Shown one piece after another: positions 8,005 to 15,882 of a DNA stretch of 64,000 bases (positions are counted from its first letter, which is position 1; each line of letters opens with the position of its first letter). The position numbers were made by a program, and so were the translations under genes. This stretch comes from Geobacteraceae bacterium. Its GTDB lineage: Bacteria > Desulfobacterota > Desulfuromonadia > Geobacterales > Geobacteraceae. The notes under the pieces are model-generated. The model was not told the origin of the DNA. It saw nothing but the letters and a program-made list of their open reading frames with translations, and made no database searches. The stretch is from positions 1 to 64,000 of the forward strand of contig WSYB01000013.1 in assembly GCA_009773645.1 (NCBI GenBank), read 5' to 3'.

Positions 8005-9015
8005 TCATTTATATTTGTTCAGGTATTCTCTGAGGCCCTGTTCAAATATTTTGTGGATTTCACTTTTAGGCCTGTCCCTGTGGTAATCTATCAACCAAAA
8101 CATGAGCCAGGCGGACACACAGAAGAATAATACCGTGTAAAGAAATCTTGCGAGTATCGTTCGCAGCGCCGGGCGTGCATTAAGGGCAAATTCACCCGGC
8201 GTCATGGTGAGGAAGCCCTTTCTGAACCTCCGTAAGAGCTCCAACTGCTCAACCGAAACATAGTTGATAATCCTGTCCCGGTCCCTTTCATCGATGTACA
8301 GGAAGCGAATTGCGGTGCTGTACAGGGGATCATCCCCGAAGTGGATCTGGTCTGCGGAGATCACCTGGCCGACGACATCGATAACCATCGGCGCCGGAAG
8401 CGGCAGATAGAGCTCGATATTCACCAGAACATCTTCTTTGAGTTCCTCCGGTATCGTGACTCGCAGACCCCCGCCGCTGATGTTGGCGGCTATGGGGGGG
8501 ACATTCTCCCATGCAGATCGATCTTCTTCCGGCACCGTCTCTTCTGTGCCCGCCCCGGCTTCATCAAGAAAAACTTCCTGGGTTTTCTGTTCAAGGCGCT
8601 TTCTCCTGGTTTCAAGCCACTCTGCTTTAGCCTCGGCGTTAGTGAGACCGGCAGGGATTGAGAGTTGCAACGGAAGGTAAACGTCAATTCTGAAATATTC
8701 TCTCAGTTCATCATAAATCACTTCGCCGATGAATCGTACCAGCAGGTTTCTGCCGGGGCTTTCACTTACAACCATCGATCGGCAGCAATAACCGTTATCG
8801 TTAATAGCCGTTCTAAGTTCCAGGATGGCTCCCACATGAACCTGGGCGCCGTGGGGGAGGATATCTCTCGACAGTTGCAGTTCGGCCAGGTCTTCCACTA
8901 CGGATTTAAGGACGGCCCAATCACGAAATACCTCGTCGCCGGGTAACGGAATGCTGACGCCTACCCGTTGGCCGGCTTGAAAGTATTTTGCATATGCGGA
9001 TAATTCTTCACTCAT
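8005..9015 (-). CDS. PilZ-domain c-di-GMP receptor with C-terminal membrane helix
   Basis: 336 residues. A YcgR-like N-terminal region is followed by PilZ signatures: the REYFR arginine motif near residue 110, which binds c-di-GMP, and NISGGG near residue 195. About 45 residues of low-similarity sequence (KRLEQKTQEVFLDEAG) are inserted between them. A hydrophobic segment near the C-terminus (ILARFLYTVLFFCVSAWLM) predicts a membrane anchor. It is likely an effector reading the c-di-GMP made by cyclases such as that at 38.7 kb. It stands alone after a gap to the DUF1858 gene. Confidence 0.8.
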   Translation of the reverse strand: MSEELSAYAKYFQAGQRVGVSIPLPGDEVFRDWAVLKSVVEDLAELQLSRDILPHGAQVHVGAILELRTAINDNGYCCRSMVVSESPGRNLLVRFIGEVIYDELREYFRIDVYLPLQLSIPAGLTNAEAKAEWLETRRKRLEQKTQEVFLDEAGAGTEETVPEEDRSAWENVPPIAANISGGGLRVTIPEELKEDVLVNIELYLPLPAPMVIDVVGQVISADQIHFGDDPLYSTAIRFLYIDERDRDRIINYVSVEQLELLRRFRKGFLTMTPGEFALNARPALRTILARFLYTVLFFCVSAWLMFWLIDYHRDRPKSEIHKIFEQGLREYLNKYK

Positions 9016-9044
9016 AGTCGTTCAATGGGGGTTGTGGGGCGTGG

Positions 9045-9248
9045 TCAAGAAGCTACGTTCGCTATTGCTCTGTTTAACTCTTCCAGAAGAATGTTCACAT
9101 CAACTTTGTGCACGTCTGCGCCGTGCTCCAGTGCTTCGAAGTCGGCGATCTGGCATTCGAAACAGTCGAGGCCGTATTTTTCAAATACCGTAAGGGTCTG
9201 CGGATACTGCCGGACTATTTCACCAATTGTCATCTCTCTGGTTATCAT
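9045..9248 (-). CDS. DUF1858 domain protein
   Basis: 67 residues starting MITREMTIGEIV. It has the DUF1858 layout: a TIGEIV helix, then YPQTLTVFEKYGLDCFECQIADFEALEHGA with a CxxC pair (here C-F-E-C; quoted in part). The fold is that of the ScdA N-terminal/hybrid-cluster-associated helical domain. The biochemical role is unknown; the cysteines suggest metal or redox sensing. A second member lies at 32565. Confidence 0.85.
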   Translation of the reverse strand: MITREMTIGEIVRQYPQTLTVFEKYGLDCFECQIADFEALEHGADVHKVDVNILLEELNRAIANVAS

Positions 9249-9283
9249 GCCGGTACTCCCTTGTTTGGCTTCGTCAAAGGTCA

Positions 9284-9320
9284 GAAAAAAAAGGCGAGGG
9301 AAACAATTCACACTCGCCTT
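9284..9320 (-). terminator. Intrinsic terminator after aspC
   Basis: Read on the minus strand: AAGGCGAG, a 14-nt loop, CTCGCCTT and a run of eight T. It separates aspC from the DUF1858 gene. Confidence 0.8.
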
Positions 9321-9357
9321 TTCGTTCAAGTAGTCAATAAATCTCCTGACCCATGCG

Positions 9358-10551
9358 CTATTTGAGATTCTTGATGGCCTCTTCGATCCGATCCATCCCC
9401 TTTTTGATGTTCTCCATGCTGATGGCATAGGAGAGACGAGCGTATTTGTCGGCGCCGAATGCAACACCGGGCACCAGCGCCACCTTGGCCTCCTCCAGGA
9501 GATAGGCGGCAAATTCCGTCGAATTGGTGATCGTCTTGCCGTTGAAGCTCTTGCCGTAGACGCCGGAGAAGTTGGGGAAGACGTAGAAGGCGCCGGTCGA
9601 TTTGAAGCAGGAGACCCCCGCCATGGCGTTCAAGCGCTCGACGATATAGGTACGCCGTTTCTCAAACTCAACCATCATTGCGGCTACGGCATCCTGAGGT
9701 CCGTTGAGCGCCTCGACGGCCGCCTTCTGGGCGATGGAGGTCGCGTTGGAGGTGGACTGGGATTGCATCTTTGTCATGGCAGCCATCAACTCCTTGGGGC
9801 CGCAGGCGTAGCCGATCCGCCAGCCGGTCATGGCGTAAGTCTTGGAGACGCCGTTGACCACGATGGTGCGGGGTTTCAGCTCGGGCACAACCTGGACGAT
9901 GTTGGCGAACGTAAGCCCATCGTACAGAAGCCGCTCATAGATGTCATCGGAGATGATCAGGAAGTCGTGTTTCAGGCATACCTGGCCGATGGCCTTCAGT
10001 TCGTCCACCGTGTAACTGGTGCCGGTCGGGTTACACGGGGAGTTGAGGATCAGCGCCCTGGTCCTGGTCGTTATCACCTTCTCCAGTTGGGCCGGGGTGA
10101 TCTTGAAGGCGGTGGTCTCATCGGTCTCGATAAAGACCGGCGTGCCGCCGGCCAAGACGACCTGGTCCGGGTAGGAAACCCAATAGGGGGCCGGAATGAT
10201 CACCTCGTCACCTTCCTGGATGAGGGCCTGGGAGATGTTGTAGAGGCTGTGCTTGGCGCCGCAGGCCACGGAAATCTCGTCCCTGGTGTACGAAAGATCG
10301 TGGTCGCGCTTCATCTTGGCGATGATGGCGTCCTTCAGGTCGTCGGCGCCCCCAACCGGCATGTACTTGGTGAAGCCGGCGTCGATGGCCTTTTTGCCGG
10401 CTTCCTTGATGTTGGCCGGCGTGTCGAAGTCCGGTTCGCCGGCGCCGAAGCCGACGACGTCCACACCCTGGGCCTTCAGGGCCTTGGCCTTGGCATCGAT
10501 GGCCAGGGTCGGGGAAGGCTGGATTTTGTTGACGCGATCTGCAAGTTTCAT
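9358..10551 (-). CDS. aspC: Aspartate aminotransferase, PLP class I
   Basis: 397 residues, the usual length for the class. Motifs: VVGFGAGEPDFDTP at the N-terminus, NSPCNPTGTSYT, the DDIYERL segment, and VNGVSKTYAMTGWRIGYA whose lysine forms the Schiff base with PLP. It interconverts aspartate/2-oxoglutarate and oxaloacetate/glutamate, linking the nitrogen assimilated by the nearby glutamate synthase to amino acid and pyrimidine synthesis. The ATG start follows an AGGAGAGAAC site. Subgroup specificity (aspartate rather than another amino donor) is inferred from overall similarity. Confidence 0.9.
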   Translation of the reverse strand: MKLADRVNKIQPSPTLAIDAKAKALKAQGVDVVGFGAGEPDFDTPANIKEAGKKAIDAGFTKYMPVGGADDLKDAIIAKMKRDHDLSYTRDEISVACGAKHSLYNISQALIQEGDEVIIPAPYWVSYPDQVVLAGGTPVFIETDETTAFKITPAQLEKVITTRTRALILNSPCNPTGTSYTVDELKAIGQVCLKHDFLIISDDIYERLLYDGLTFANIVQVVPELKPRTIVVNGVSKTYAMTGWRIGYACGPKELMAAMTKMQSQSTSNATSIAQKAAVEALNGPQDAVAAMMVEFEKRRTYIVERLNAMAGVSCFKSTGAFYVFPNFSGVYGKSFNGKTITNSTEFAAYLLEEAKVALVPGVAFGADKYARLSYAISMENIKKGMDRIEEAIKNLK

Positions 10552-10575
10552 TGTTCTCTCCTTTTGGTATTAAAA

Positions 10576-10652
10576 GCGTGATGAGTGAAAGGTGAGGGGT
10601 GAATAAATCCCGCTCGGCTTTTATTCACTTTTCACGATTCACCTTTCACGGG
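10576..10652. repeat. Inverted heptamer array, GTGAAxx family (H3)
   Basis: Left arm 10576-10606 repeats GAGTGAA, AGGTGAG, GGGTGAA; right arm 10619-10652 holds the complementary TTCACTT/TTCACGA/TTCACCT units. The right arm runs into the stop codon of coaD. Confidence 0.8.
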
Positions 10653-11140
10653 TTGTATCGGTTGAATTTGGCGTCGAGCGCCCTTTTTACCATCGGCGGC
10701 ACCAGCCCTTCCACCGGCCCGTTCAAGGAACTCACCTCTTTTACGATGGAGGAGGAGAGGTAGCTGTAAGGGACAGAGGTCATCATAAAGAGGGTCTCCA
10801 CTTCCTGGGAGATGCTCCGGTTCATCTGGGCGATCTGGAATTCGTACTCGAAATCGGAGACCGCCCTCAAGCCCCGGATTATCACGGAGGCATTCTGAGC
10901 GAGGACGTAGTCTACCAGAAGGCCGTCAAAGGTGTCAACCTTTGCCCTTTCATTATCGGCCAAAACCTCTCTGATCAGTTCCAGCCGCTCTTCTATGGTG
11001 AACAGGGCGTTTTTAACGGAATTGCGGGCAACGGCTATGATGACGTTGTCAAAAATTCTCAGTCCCCGCTTGATGATATCGATGTGCCCATAGGTGATGG
11101 GGTCGAATGAGCCCGGATAAACGGCGATCTTTCTCGGCAT
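10646..11140 (-). CDS. coaD: Phosphopantetheine adenylyltransferase
   Basis: 164 residues, typical for the family. The nucleotidyltransferase motif is near the start: YPGSFDPITYGHIDI, with the HxGH-like TYGH. RGLRAVSDFEYEFQIAQMNR and the C-terminal YLSSSIVKEV complete the signature. It makes dephospho-CoA from 4'-phosphopantetheine and ATP. It lies in the minus-strand series aldolase-rsmD-coaD; rsmD next to coaD is a common bacterial arrangement. Confidence 0.95.
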   Translation of the reverse strand: MPRKIAVYPGSFDPITYGHIDIIKRGLRIFDNVIIAVARNSVKNALFTIEERLELIREVLADNERAKVDTFDGLLVDYVLAQNASVIIRGLRAVSDFEYEFQIAQMNRSISQEVETLFMMTSVPYSYLSSSIVKEVSSLNGPVEGLVPPMVKRALDAKFNRYNP

Positions 11141-11153
11141 GATAGAACCTCTT

Positions 11154-11219
11154 GTTCAACCGTTCAATGTTCTAAGTTTCCCATCTCCGACCTTAACATT
11201 GAACTTAGAACTTAGAACC
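11154..11219. repeat. Inverted heptamer array, GTTCTAA/GTTCAAx family (H4)
   Basis: Left arm 11154-11182 (GTTCAAC, GTTCAAT, GTTCTAA), right arm 11193-11219 (AACATTG, AACTTAG, AACTTAG, AACC). The right arm encodes the last few residues and stop of rsmD, so the array extends into a coding end. Confidence 0.75.
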
Positions 11220-11789
11220 ACATTCATTTCCTGTCAGGTGAAAAAAGGCGATGACGGTATCGCCATAGATTCTCCTGTCGAATTCATGCAGCGGCCCGAA
11301 CGATGTCGGCAACGTTTCTCTGGCGGAAAACTCTGCAACCACAATGGAACTCTCGTTAACAAGAGCGGAAGTTGACATGTATCCAAGGACCTTCTCCGCA
11401 AAGCCCTGCCCGTAAGGGGGATCTAGAAAAACCAGCTCAAAAGGCTCCTCTTTCTTTTCCAGGGATCGCAAAGCGGAAAGCGCTTCCCCTGCAACTACCC
11501 GGCCACGGTCGGCAAACCCGAGCTGCTGCAAATTTTTTGTCACCAGAGCGGCGGATTCTCTATGGCTGTCGATGAAAACGGCCAGTGCCGCACCGCGGCT
11601 TATGGCCTCAATTCCCAGGTTGCCGGTCCCCGCAAAGATGTCCAATGCCCGGCAGCCGGTAAATTGACCACGTAAACCGGTCAGAATGTTGAACAGCGAC
11701 TCTTTTATCCGGTCAGCCGTCGGCCTTATCCGGAAGCCCTTCGGGGTCAAGAGTCTGCGCCCGCGGGCTTCGCCGCTGATCACGCGCAA
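11205..11789 (-). CDS. rsmD: 16S rRNA (guanine-N2)-methyltransferase RsmD
   Basis: 194 residues. It starts MRVISGEARGRRL, a family signature, with the SAM-binding LDIFAGTGNLGIEA and the catalytic FLDPPYGQGF (DPPY). It methylates G966 of 16S rRNA. The 5' end overlaps the aldolase-like gene by 10 bp. The last residues are encoded by an inverted heptamer array and look unlike the family, so the C-terminus has probably been rewritten by the repeat. Confidence 0.95.
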   Translation of the reverse strand: MRVISGEARGRRLLTPKGFRIRPTADRIKESLFNILTGLRGQFTGCRALDIFAGTGNLGIEAISRGAALAVFIDSHRESAALVTKNLQQLGFADRGRVVAGEALSALRSLEKKEEPFELVFLDPPYGQGFAEKVLGYMSTSALVNESSIVVAEFSARETLPTSFGPLHEFDRRIYGDTVIAFFHLTGNECGSKF

Positions 11790-12871
11790 TGGGTGTTTCC
11801 CAGCGCCAGGGCCAGCTTGGAGGCGCTCCCCTTGGCGCCAAAGGCTGCCAGGAATTCCTTGGCCTCACGATAGGCCATATCGTATATCTGCCGGGCGTTA
11901 TCTTCCGGTATAGCATCGATCTCGGCCTTGAATACCCCGGTGGCGTACTTGATGTCCTGTCTGTTTTCCTTTGCCCAGTGGCGCATGGCGTCCATCAACT
12001 CCAGCGGTAGTCCGGCATGGGCCACGTTCTGCCAGAGTGTGCCGATATTTCCTTTTCTGATGCCGTATTCCGCAAGCTTACCGACAATGCGCAGCGGCGT
12101 TCCGGTGATGCCATGCTGCACTAGGCCGGACAGCCCAAAGCTCTGGACTGTCTGGTAAATTTCTTTGGTTCTGAGCAGATCGATGTTAATAATCTGCCCT
12201 TCGAGATAGTTGCCGGTTTTTGAGCCGTTATCTATTGCCAGTAGCTGCGGCCTTATCCCACGGGCGGAGAGGCCGGCAAGAAACGCCTCGGTTTCCTCGA
12301 CGGTAGTCAGATTTGATTCGCTTCCCACCGTTTTTACCTCTCCCAGTTCCACTTCCAGACCGTATCCCTCGGCAATAACAGGCTCAGCCAGCTTGCCGAT
12401 AATGGTAATATTGTCGGCAAGGGGATTAAATGAGGCGTCGAGGGCGAAGGAGGTGAAGCCGGCTTCAAGTTGTGCCGCAAGCAGTCTTTCGGCCTCTGCC
12501 AGCTCCGATGGAGAGGTGTTTTTCACGGTTATGTGGTCTGCATGAATAATGAAAGGTTTGTTGAATCGAAACCGTTCGGCATATTCGATGACCGTGTTTA
12601 AAAAAACCTCCGGGGTCTGACCCGTGTAGCCGCCGTCAAGTCCTCCTTCGGTCCTGGTCAGTTCAAAGGCGACGACGGCGTCCAGTTCTTCGGCTGCTTT
12701 CATTATCCCCGGGATGACATGCCTTATTCTGGTGTTACATGCCATGACTATCAGGTTTTCATGCTGCAGGGAAGTGAACACGTCTCTGCCGTTGAGGAGA
12801 CAGGCGGTACTTTGGGACCCCAGCTTTTTCCTGACCCTTTCCGGGACCCTTTCCAACAGCGTTTTATTCAT
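11780..12871 (-). CDS. Class II fructose-bisphosphate aldolase-like protein
   Basis: 363 residues. The zinc-aldolase motif HADHIT follows FIIHADH; further family features are ELGEVKT, LLAIDNGSKTG and GLVQHGITGTP. It probably cleaves or forms a ketose phosphate by zinc-dependent aldol reaction. The sequence is divergent from glycolytic FbaA (IIHADH rather than HCDH), so substrate specificity is open; KbaY/tagatose-type or an uncharacterised paralogue are alternatives. It is the first gene of the rsmD-coaD series. Confidence 0.75.
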   Translation of the reverse strand: MNKTLLERVPERVRKKLGSQSTACLLNGRDVFTSLQHENLIVMACNTRIRHVIPGIMKAAEELDAVVAFELTRTEGGLDGGYTGQTPEVFLNTVIEYAERFRFNKPFIIHADHITVKNTSPSELAEAERLLAAQLEAGFTSFALDASFNPLADNITIIGKLAEPVIAEGYGLEVELGEVKTVGSESNLTTVEETEAFLAGLSARGIRPQLLAIDNGSKTGNYLEGQIINIDLLRTKEIYQTVQSFGLSGLVQHGITGTPLRIVGKLAEYGIRKGNIGTLWQNVAHAGLPLELMDAMRHWAKENRQDIKYATGVFKAEIDAIPEDNARQIYDMAYREAKEFLAAFGAKGSASKLALALGNTHCA

Positions 12872-12966
12872 AGACTTGCCACCATGTGCTGAGCTTGTTA
12901 GCGTTTTATAAAAAGAATTAAAAATCTAGCATGATAGAGCCGGCAGAGTCAAGGGGAACTTTGGTA

Positions 12967-12995
12967 TTGACACCCTATGCGGAGCGGGTTTTAAT
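12967..12995 (+). promoter_or_regulatory. Sigma-70-type promoter of dgt
   Basis: TTGACA at 12967-12972 is a perfect -35; TTTAAT at 12990-12995 is a -10 with one mismatch; the spacing is 17 bp. It lies about 30 bp before the dgt start. Confidence 0.75.
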
Positions 12996-13030
12996 AGCAT
13001 TTTATCAGGCTGTTAGAGGAGGATGATCCC

Positions 13031-14179
13031 ATGAATCGAGACACTTCCATGGAAAGGCCTGACCTGGCCGACTACGCCGCCAGAAGTTCCCAATCCCGGG
13101 GGAGGAAGTACCCGGAGGTGCATCGCGACGACAGACCGGCATTTGAGCGGGACCGTGACCGGATCATTCATTGCGCGGCTTTTCGTCGGCTGGAATACAA
13201 GACCCAGGTATTCGTCAATCATGAGGGTGACTACTACCGGACCCGGCTTACCCATTCCCTGGAGGTTGCCCAGATAGGGAAGGCGATTGCCCGGCGGCTC
13301 AAGTTGAATGAAGAGCTGACTGAGGCACTGGCGCTTGCCCACGACCTGGGGCATACCCCCTTCGGGCACACCGGCGAGGAGGTGCTGAATCGCCTGATGG
13401 ACGGGCATGGCGGATTCGAGCACAACCTCCAGTCGTTTCGGGTGGTGGACGAACTGGAGGAGCGATATCCGGGGTTCAACGGACTGAACCTTTCCTGGGA
13501 GGTACGTGAGGGGATCATCAAGCATTCATCCCCTTACGACCGGCCGGCGGAGAGTATGGCGGAATTCCTCCCCGGTGTCGTTCCCACCATTGAAGCGCAG
13601 ATTATCAATTTTGCAGATGAGATAGCTTACAACAACCATGACATAGACGACGGTCTGAAGTCCGGGTATATAACCCCGGCGCAGCTTGAGCAGGTGGAGT
13701 TGTGGAACGTGATGTTCGAGGGCGTAGGGAGGGAATACCCCGGCCTGGATGCCGAGAGAAGGAAGCATCAGACCATAAGCGCCCTTATCGGCCTGTTCAT
13801 AACGGACCTGACCGCAACCACCCTGGAGAACCTTTTGCAGTCCAAAATCCGGAGCCTTGAGGACCTGCGCCGGATCAACAAGCAGATGGTGTCGTTCAGT
13901 CCGGAGCTGTCAAGAAAGAACCGGGCGTTAAAGCGCTTCCTGCTGGAGAATCTTTACCATCACTACAAGGTGGAAAGAATGCGGGTCAAAGCGGAGCGCT
14001 ATCTTATCCAGCTTTTCGAAACGTATGTAAAACATCCCACCCTTCTTCCCCGTAAATACCTGAAAAAGATGGAGAGCGTTGGACGGGAGCGGGTCATTTG
14101 CGACTATGTGGCCGGCATGACCGACCGCTTTGCACTGGATGAATTCAAGCGGCTGTTCGAGCCGTATGAACGGGTTTAG
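13031..14179 (+). CDS. dgt: dGTP triphosphohydrolase-like HD-domain protein
   Basis: 382 residues behind AGAGGAGGATGATCCC. The HD-domain metal ligands are visible: RTRLTHSLEV, then LAHDLGHTPFGHTGEE, and a distal aspartate in ADEIAYNNHDIDDG. The N-terminus RKYPEVHRDDRPAFERDRDR is typical of the short (type 2) deoxyguanosinetriphosphate triphosphohydrolase-like group. These enzymes split dNTPs into nucleosides and tripolyphosphate; substrate range in this subgroup is broad. It is a single gene with its own promoter; an inverted array follows. Confidence 0.92.
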   Translation: MNRDTSMERPDLADYAARSSQSRGRKYPEVHRDDRPAFERDRDRIIHCAAFRRLEYKTQVFVNHEGDYYRTRLTHSLEVAQIGKAIARRLKLNEELTEALALAHDLGHTPFGHTGEEVLNRLMDGHGGFEHNLQSFRVVDELEERYPGFNGLNLSWEVREGIIKHSSPYDRPAESMAEFLPGVVPTIEAQIINFADEIAYNNHDIDDGLKSGYITPAQLEQVELWNVMFEGVGREYPGLDAERRKHQTISALIGLFITDLTATTLENLLQSKIRSLEDLRRINKQMVSFSPELSRKNRALKRFLLENLYHHYKVERMRVKAERYLIQLFETYVKHPTLLPRKYLKKMESVGRERVICDYVAGMTDRFALDEFKRLFEPYERV

Positions 14180-14183
14180 AGGC

Positions 14184-14289
14184 CGTGATCCGGGAACCGG
14201 GATTCGGAAAAACAACTACTAGAGACAGAATTTCTTTGATTCCCGCTTCCCGCTTCCCGGTTCCCGATCCCCGCTTTCCGGATCACGGC
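14184..14289. repeat. Inverted heptamer array, TTCCCGG/TTCCCGC family (H5)
   Basis: Left arm 14184-14210 (CGTGATCCGGGAACCGGGAT), right arm 14239-14288 with six or seven TTCCCGN units ending CCGGATCACG, so the outermost 10 bp are exact inverse complements. It fills the convergent gap between dgt and the ferredoxin gene. Confidence 0.8.
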
Positions 14290-14477
14290 TCTTCCCGCCA
14301 GTGGATGGCATTCACCGGGCAGCCGTCGATGCATTCCTGGATATTTTTCTCCGGAGCGCCCGATGGATTATAGGCGGTGGATCGGCCTTCCTCAAAGCGG
14401 AAAACTTCAGGGGCAAGCGAAACGCAGAGACCGCAGCTTATGCACGCCTCACGATCCACATAGACAACCTTTGTCAT
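14283..14477 (-). CDS. Small 4Fe-4S ferredoxin
   Basis: 64 residues. The cluster ligands are CISCGLC (C-x2-C-x2-C) and the distal C in CIDGCPVNAI, the pattern of single-cluster ferredoxins with a D/E-rich acidic helix between. The start MTKVVYV is chosen because GAAGGAGAGCC precedes it; the longer open frame has no family character. Electron-transfer partner unknown. It lies divergently from the riboswitch-controlled gene at 14802. Confidence 0.88.
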   Translation of the reverse strand: MTKVVYVDREACISCGLCVSLAPEVFRFEEGRSTAYNPSGAPEKNIQECIDGCPVNAIHWREEP

Positions 14478-14621
14478 ACAGGCTCTCCTTCTGAGATAAT
14501 GTTTTAAAAGCCCTGTGATTTCAGGTATATCACGTTCATGATAAAAGTAAAATCTTGACTTTGATTTTCCTCTTGCGCTATGCTGCCTTCCGACTGAGAT
14601 TACCATTGCCGCAAGGTGATA

Positions 14622-14698
14622 GACGATAATACTAAACCTTCCGCGAGGAAGGGGCGGAAAGCCTATAGGGTCTCACGGAGACAGCCGGGTTGCCGAAA
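14622..14698 (+). promoter_or_regulatory. GEMM-I riboswitch with A20 core (cGAMP-type, GEMM-Ib)
   Basis: The conserved GEMM pieces are in order: ACTAAACC, a GCGA-capped stem, GGGGCGGAAAGCC, a second stem, and ACAGCCGGGTTGCCG. The base two before UAAACC, which sets ligand choice (G20 in c-di-GMP aptamers), is A at 14631, as in the Geobacter aptamers shown to bind 3',3'-cGAMP. The aptamer's 3' strand overlaps a terminator, so ligand binding should turn the gene at 14802 on. Confidence 0.88.
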
Positions 14699-14730
14699 TA
14701 TCCACCAGGTATTTTAGCCCCGGCTTTTTT
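14683..14730 (+). terminator. Riboswitch-controlled terminator
   Basis: AGCCGGG (14683-14689), which is also the aptamer's 3' closing strand, can pair with CCCGGCT (14719-14725) followed by five more T. The two folds exclude each other. Confidence 0.8.
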
Positions 14731-14801
14731 GCGTTCAGGGATGTTATCGATAGTAAAAAGTTCATGGTTTTATAAAAACACTAAAGGAAAGGAAGGTACC
14801 C

Positions 14802-15356
14802 ATGAAGAACGTCATACTGATGTTATTGCTGTTTGTATTCTTTATTGCGTCCGTTTCACAGGCCGCCAATGTCGGCTTTGACCTCAATGTCAATGTCGGC
14901 AACAGAGGCGGCGGTGTGGCCGTGCCGGTTCCGGTTGCGCCTGCACCGCAAATCATCATCGAGGAGCCGCCCCTGTTTTTAGCACCGCCGTCCCTCGGTT
15001 TTTCCGTGGCGGTCGGTATCCCCTATGACATGGTTTATATTTCCGGCAATTATTACCTGCACCGCGATCATGGATGGTACAGGTCTCCTTACTATAACGG
15101 TCCCTGGCATGTGGTAAAACACAGGCACCTGCCGCCGGGCCTGCGCAAGCACAAGTTTGAGAGGGTTCGTTACGTAAGGGATGAGGAGTATCGTCGTTAT
15201 CGGGAAGACGAGGGTCGCTACCGCGGCAGGCATTTCCGTCCCGACAAAGAGAGGAAGGAGCACCGCAGGGAAGAGCGGAGAGAGCGGAAGGAGGAGAAGA
15301 GATGGGAGAAAGAGGAGCGCAAGCAACACAAGCACGGAAGGCGTGATGACGATTGA
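14802..15356 (+). CDS. Exported, highly charged protein under cGAMP-type riboswitch control
   Basis: 184 residues behind GGAAAGGAAGG. The signal peptide ends SVSQAANV. The middle (YYLHRDHGWYRSPYYNGPW) is aromatic-rich, reminiscent of small exported YXWXGXW-type proteins. From about residue 105 the chain is almost entirely R, K, E, D and H, many in RRE/KEE repeats, suggesting an extended polyelectrolyte tail or nucleic-acid/metal binding. The function is unknown. It is the only gene downstream of the riboswitch before a convergent yhbY, so it is the likely sole target. Confidence 0.75.
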   Translation: MKNVILMLLLFVFFIASVSQAANVGFDLNVNVGNRGGGVAVPVPVAPAPQIIIEEPPLFLAPPSLGFSVAVGIPYDMVYISGNYYLHRDHGWYRSPYYNGPWHVVKHRHLPPGLRKHKFERVRYVRDEEYRRYREDEGRYRGRHFRPDKERKEHRREERRERKEEKRWEKEERKQHKHGRRDDD

Positions 15357-15363
15357 TCATAAG

Positions 15364-15423
15364 GCGTGAAGGGTGAAGGGTGAAAAGAGAAAAAGTTCTT
15401 TTTCACCCTTCACTTTTCACGGT
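15364..15423. repeat. Inverted heptamer array, GTGAAGG family (H6)
   Basis: Left arm 15364-15387 is GTGAAGG, GTGAAGG, GTGAAAA; right arm 15400-15423 is the complementary TTCACCC, TTCACTT, TTCACGG. The spacer is 12 bp. It lies between convergent genes and may also act as a terminator. Confidence 0.85.
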
Positions 15424-15719
15424 TTTTTCACCTTCGGGAGTTCAATTCGCGGTTCGTCACCTTTTTTGTAGAGAAGGATCGTCCGTCCGAGGATTTGGGC
15501 CACCTCGGCCCGGCAAGAGCCAGCCAGGGCTTCGGCCACCTCGTTTCGTTCGAGCAGGCAGCTCTCCAGGATCTTTACCTTGATGAGCTCATGAAACGCC
15601 AGGGCTTCCACCGTCTCTTTAACTAGGGCCTCGCTTATCTCTCCTTTCCCCACCGTGATGACAGGTTTCAGGGCGTGTCCCACCCCCCTGAGGAATCTTT
15701 TCTGTTTACCGGTCAGCAT
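15417..15719 (-). CDS. yhbY: YhbY-family CRM-domain RNA-binding protein
   Basis: 100 residues. It opens [28 protein letters not shown], the CRM-domain N-terminus with the GKxG loop (quoted in part), and ends in the beta strand [12 protein letters not shown]. YhbY associates with pre-50S ribosomal subunits. It is divergent from lepA. Its stop codon region touches the inverted heptamer array. Confidence 0.92.
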   Translation of the reverse strand: MLTGKQKRFLRGVGHALKPVITVGKGEISEALVKETVEALAFHELIKVKILESCLLERNEVAEALAGSCRAEVAQILGRTILLYKKGDEPRIELPKVKKP

Positions 15720-15882
15720 TGAACCTCTCTTTCATACCTTGATTGCCAACTGCTGTGAGACGTATACCATGTACCGGGAGATATGGCAATGCTGTAATGG
15801 GTGCTTTGCCCTGATTTTCCTTTACATTAAGCGGAAAATTAGTATATCCTTCCTCGGTTACACTCTGACAACAAAGGAATTT

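Noticed and set aside
15655-15882. N-terminal extension of LepA by 76 residues
   Set aside because: The extension has no LepA similarity; the ATG at 15883 gives the standard N-terminus and has a ribosome binding site.
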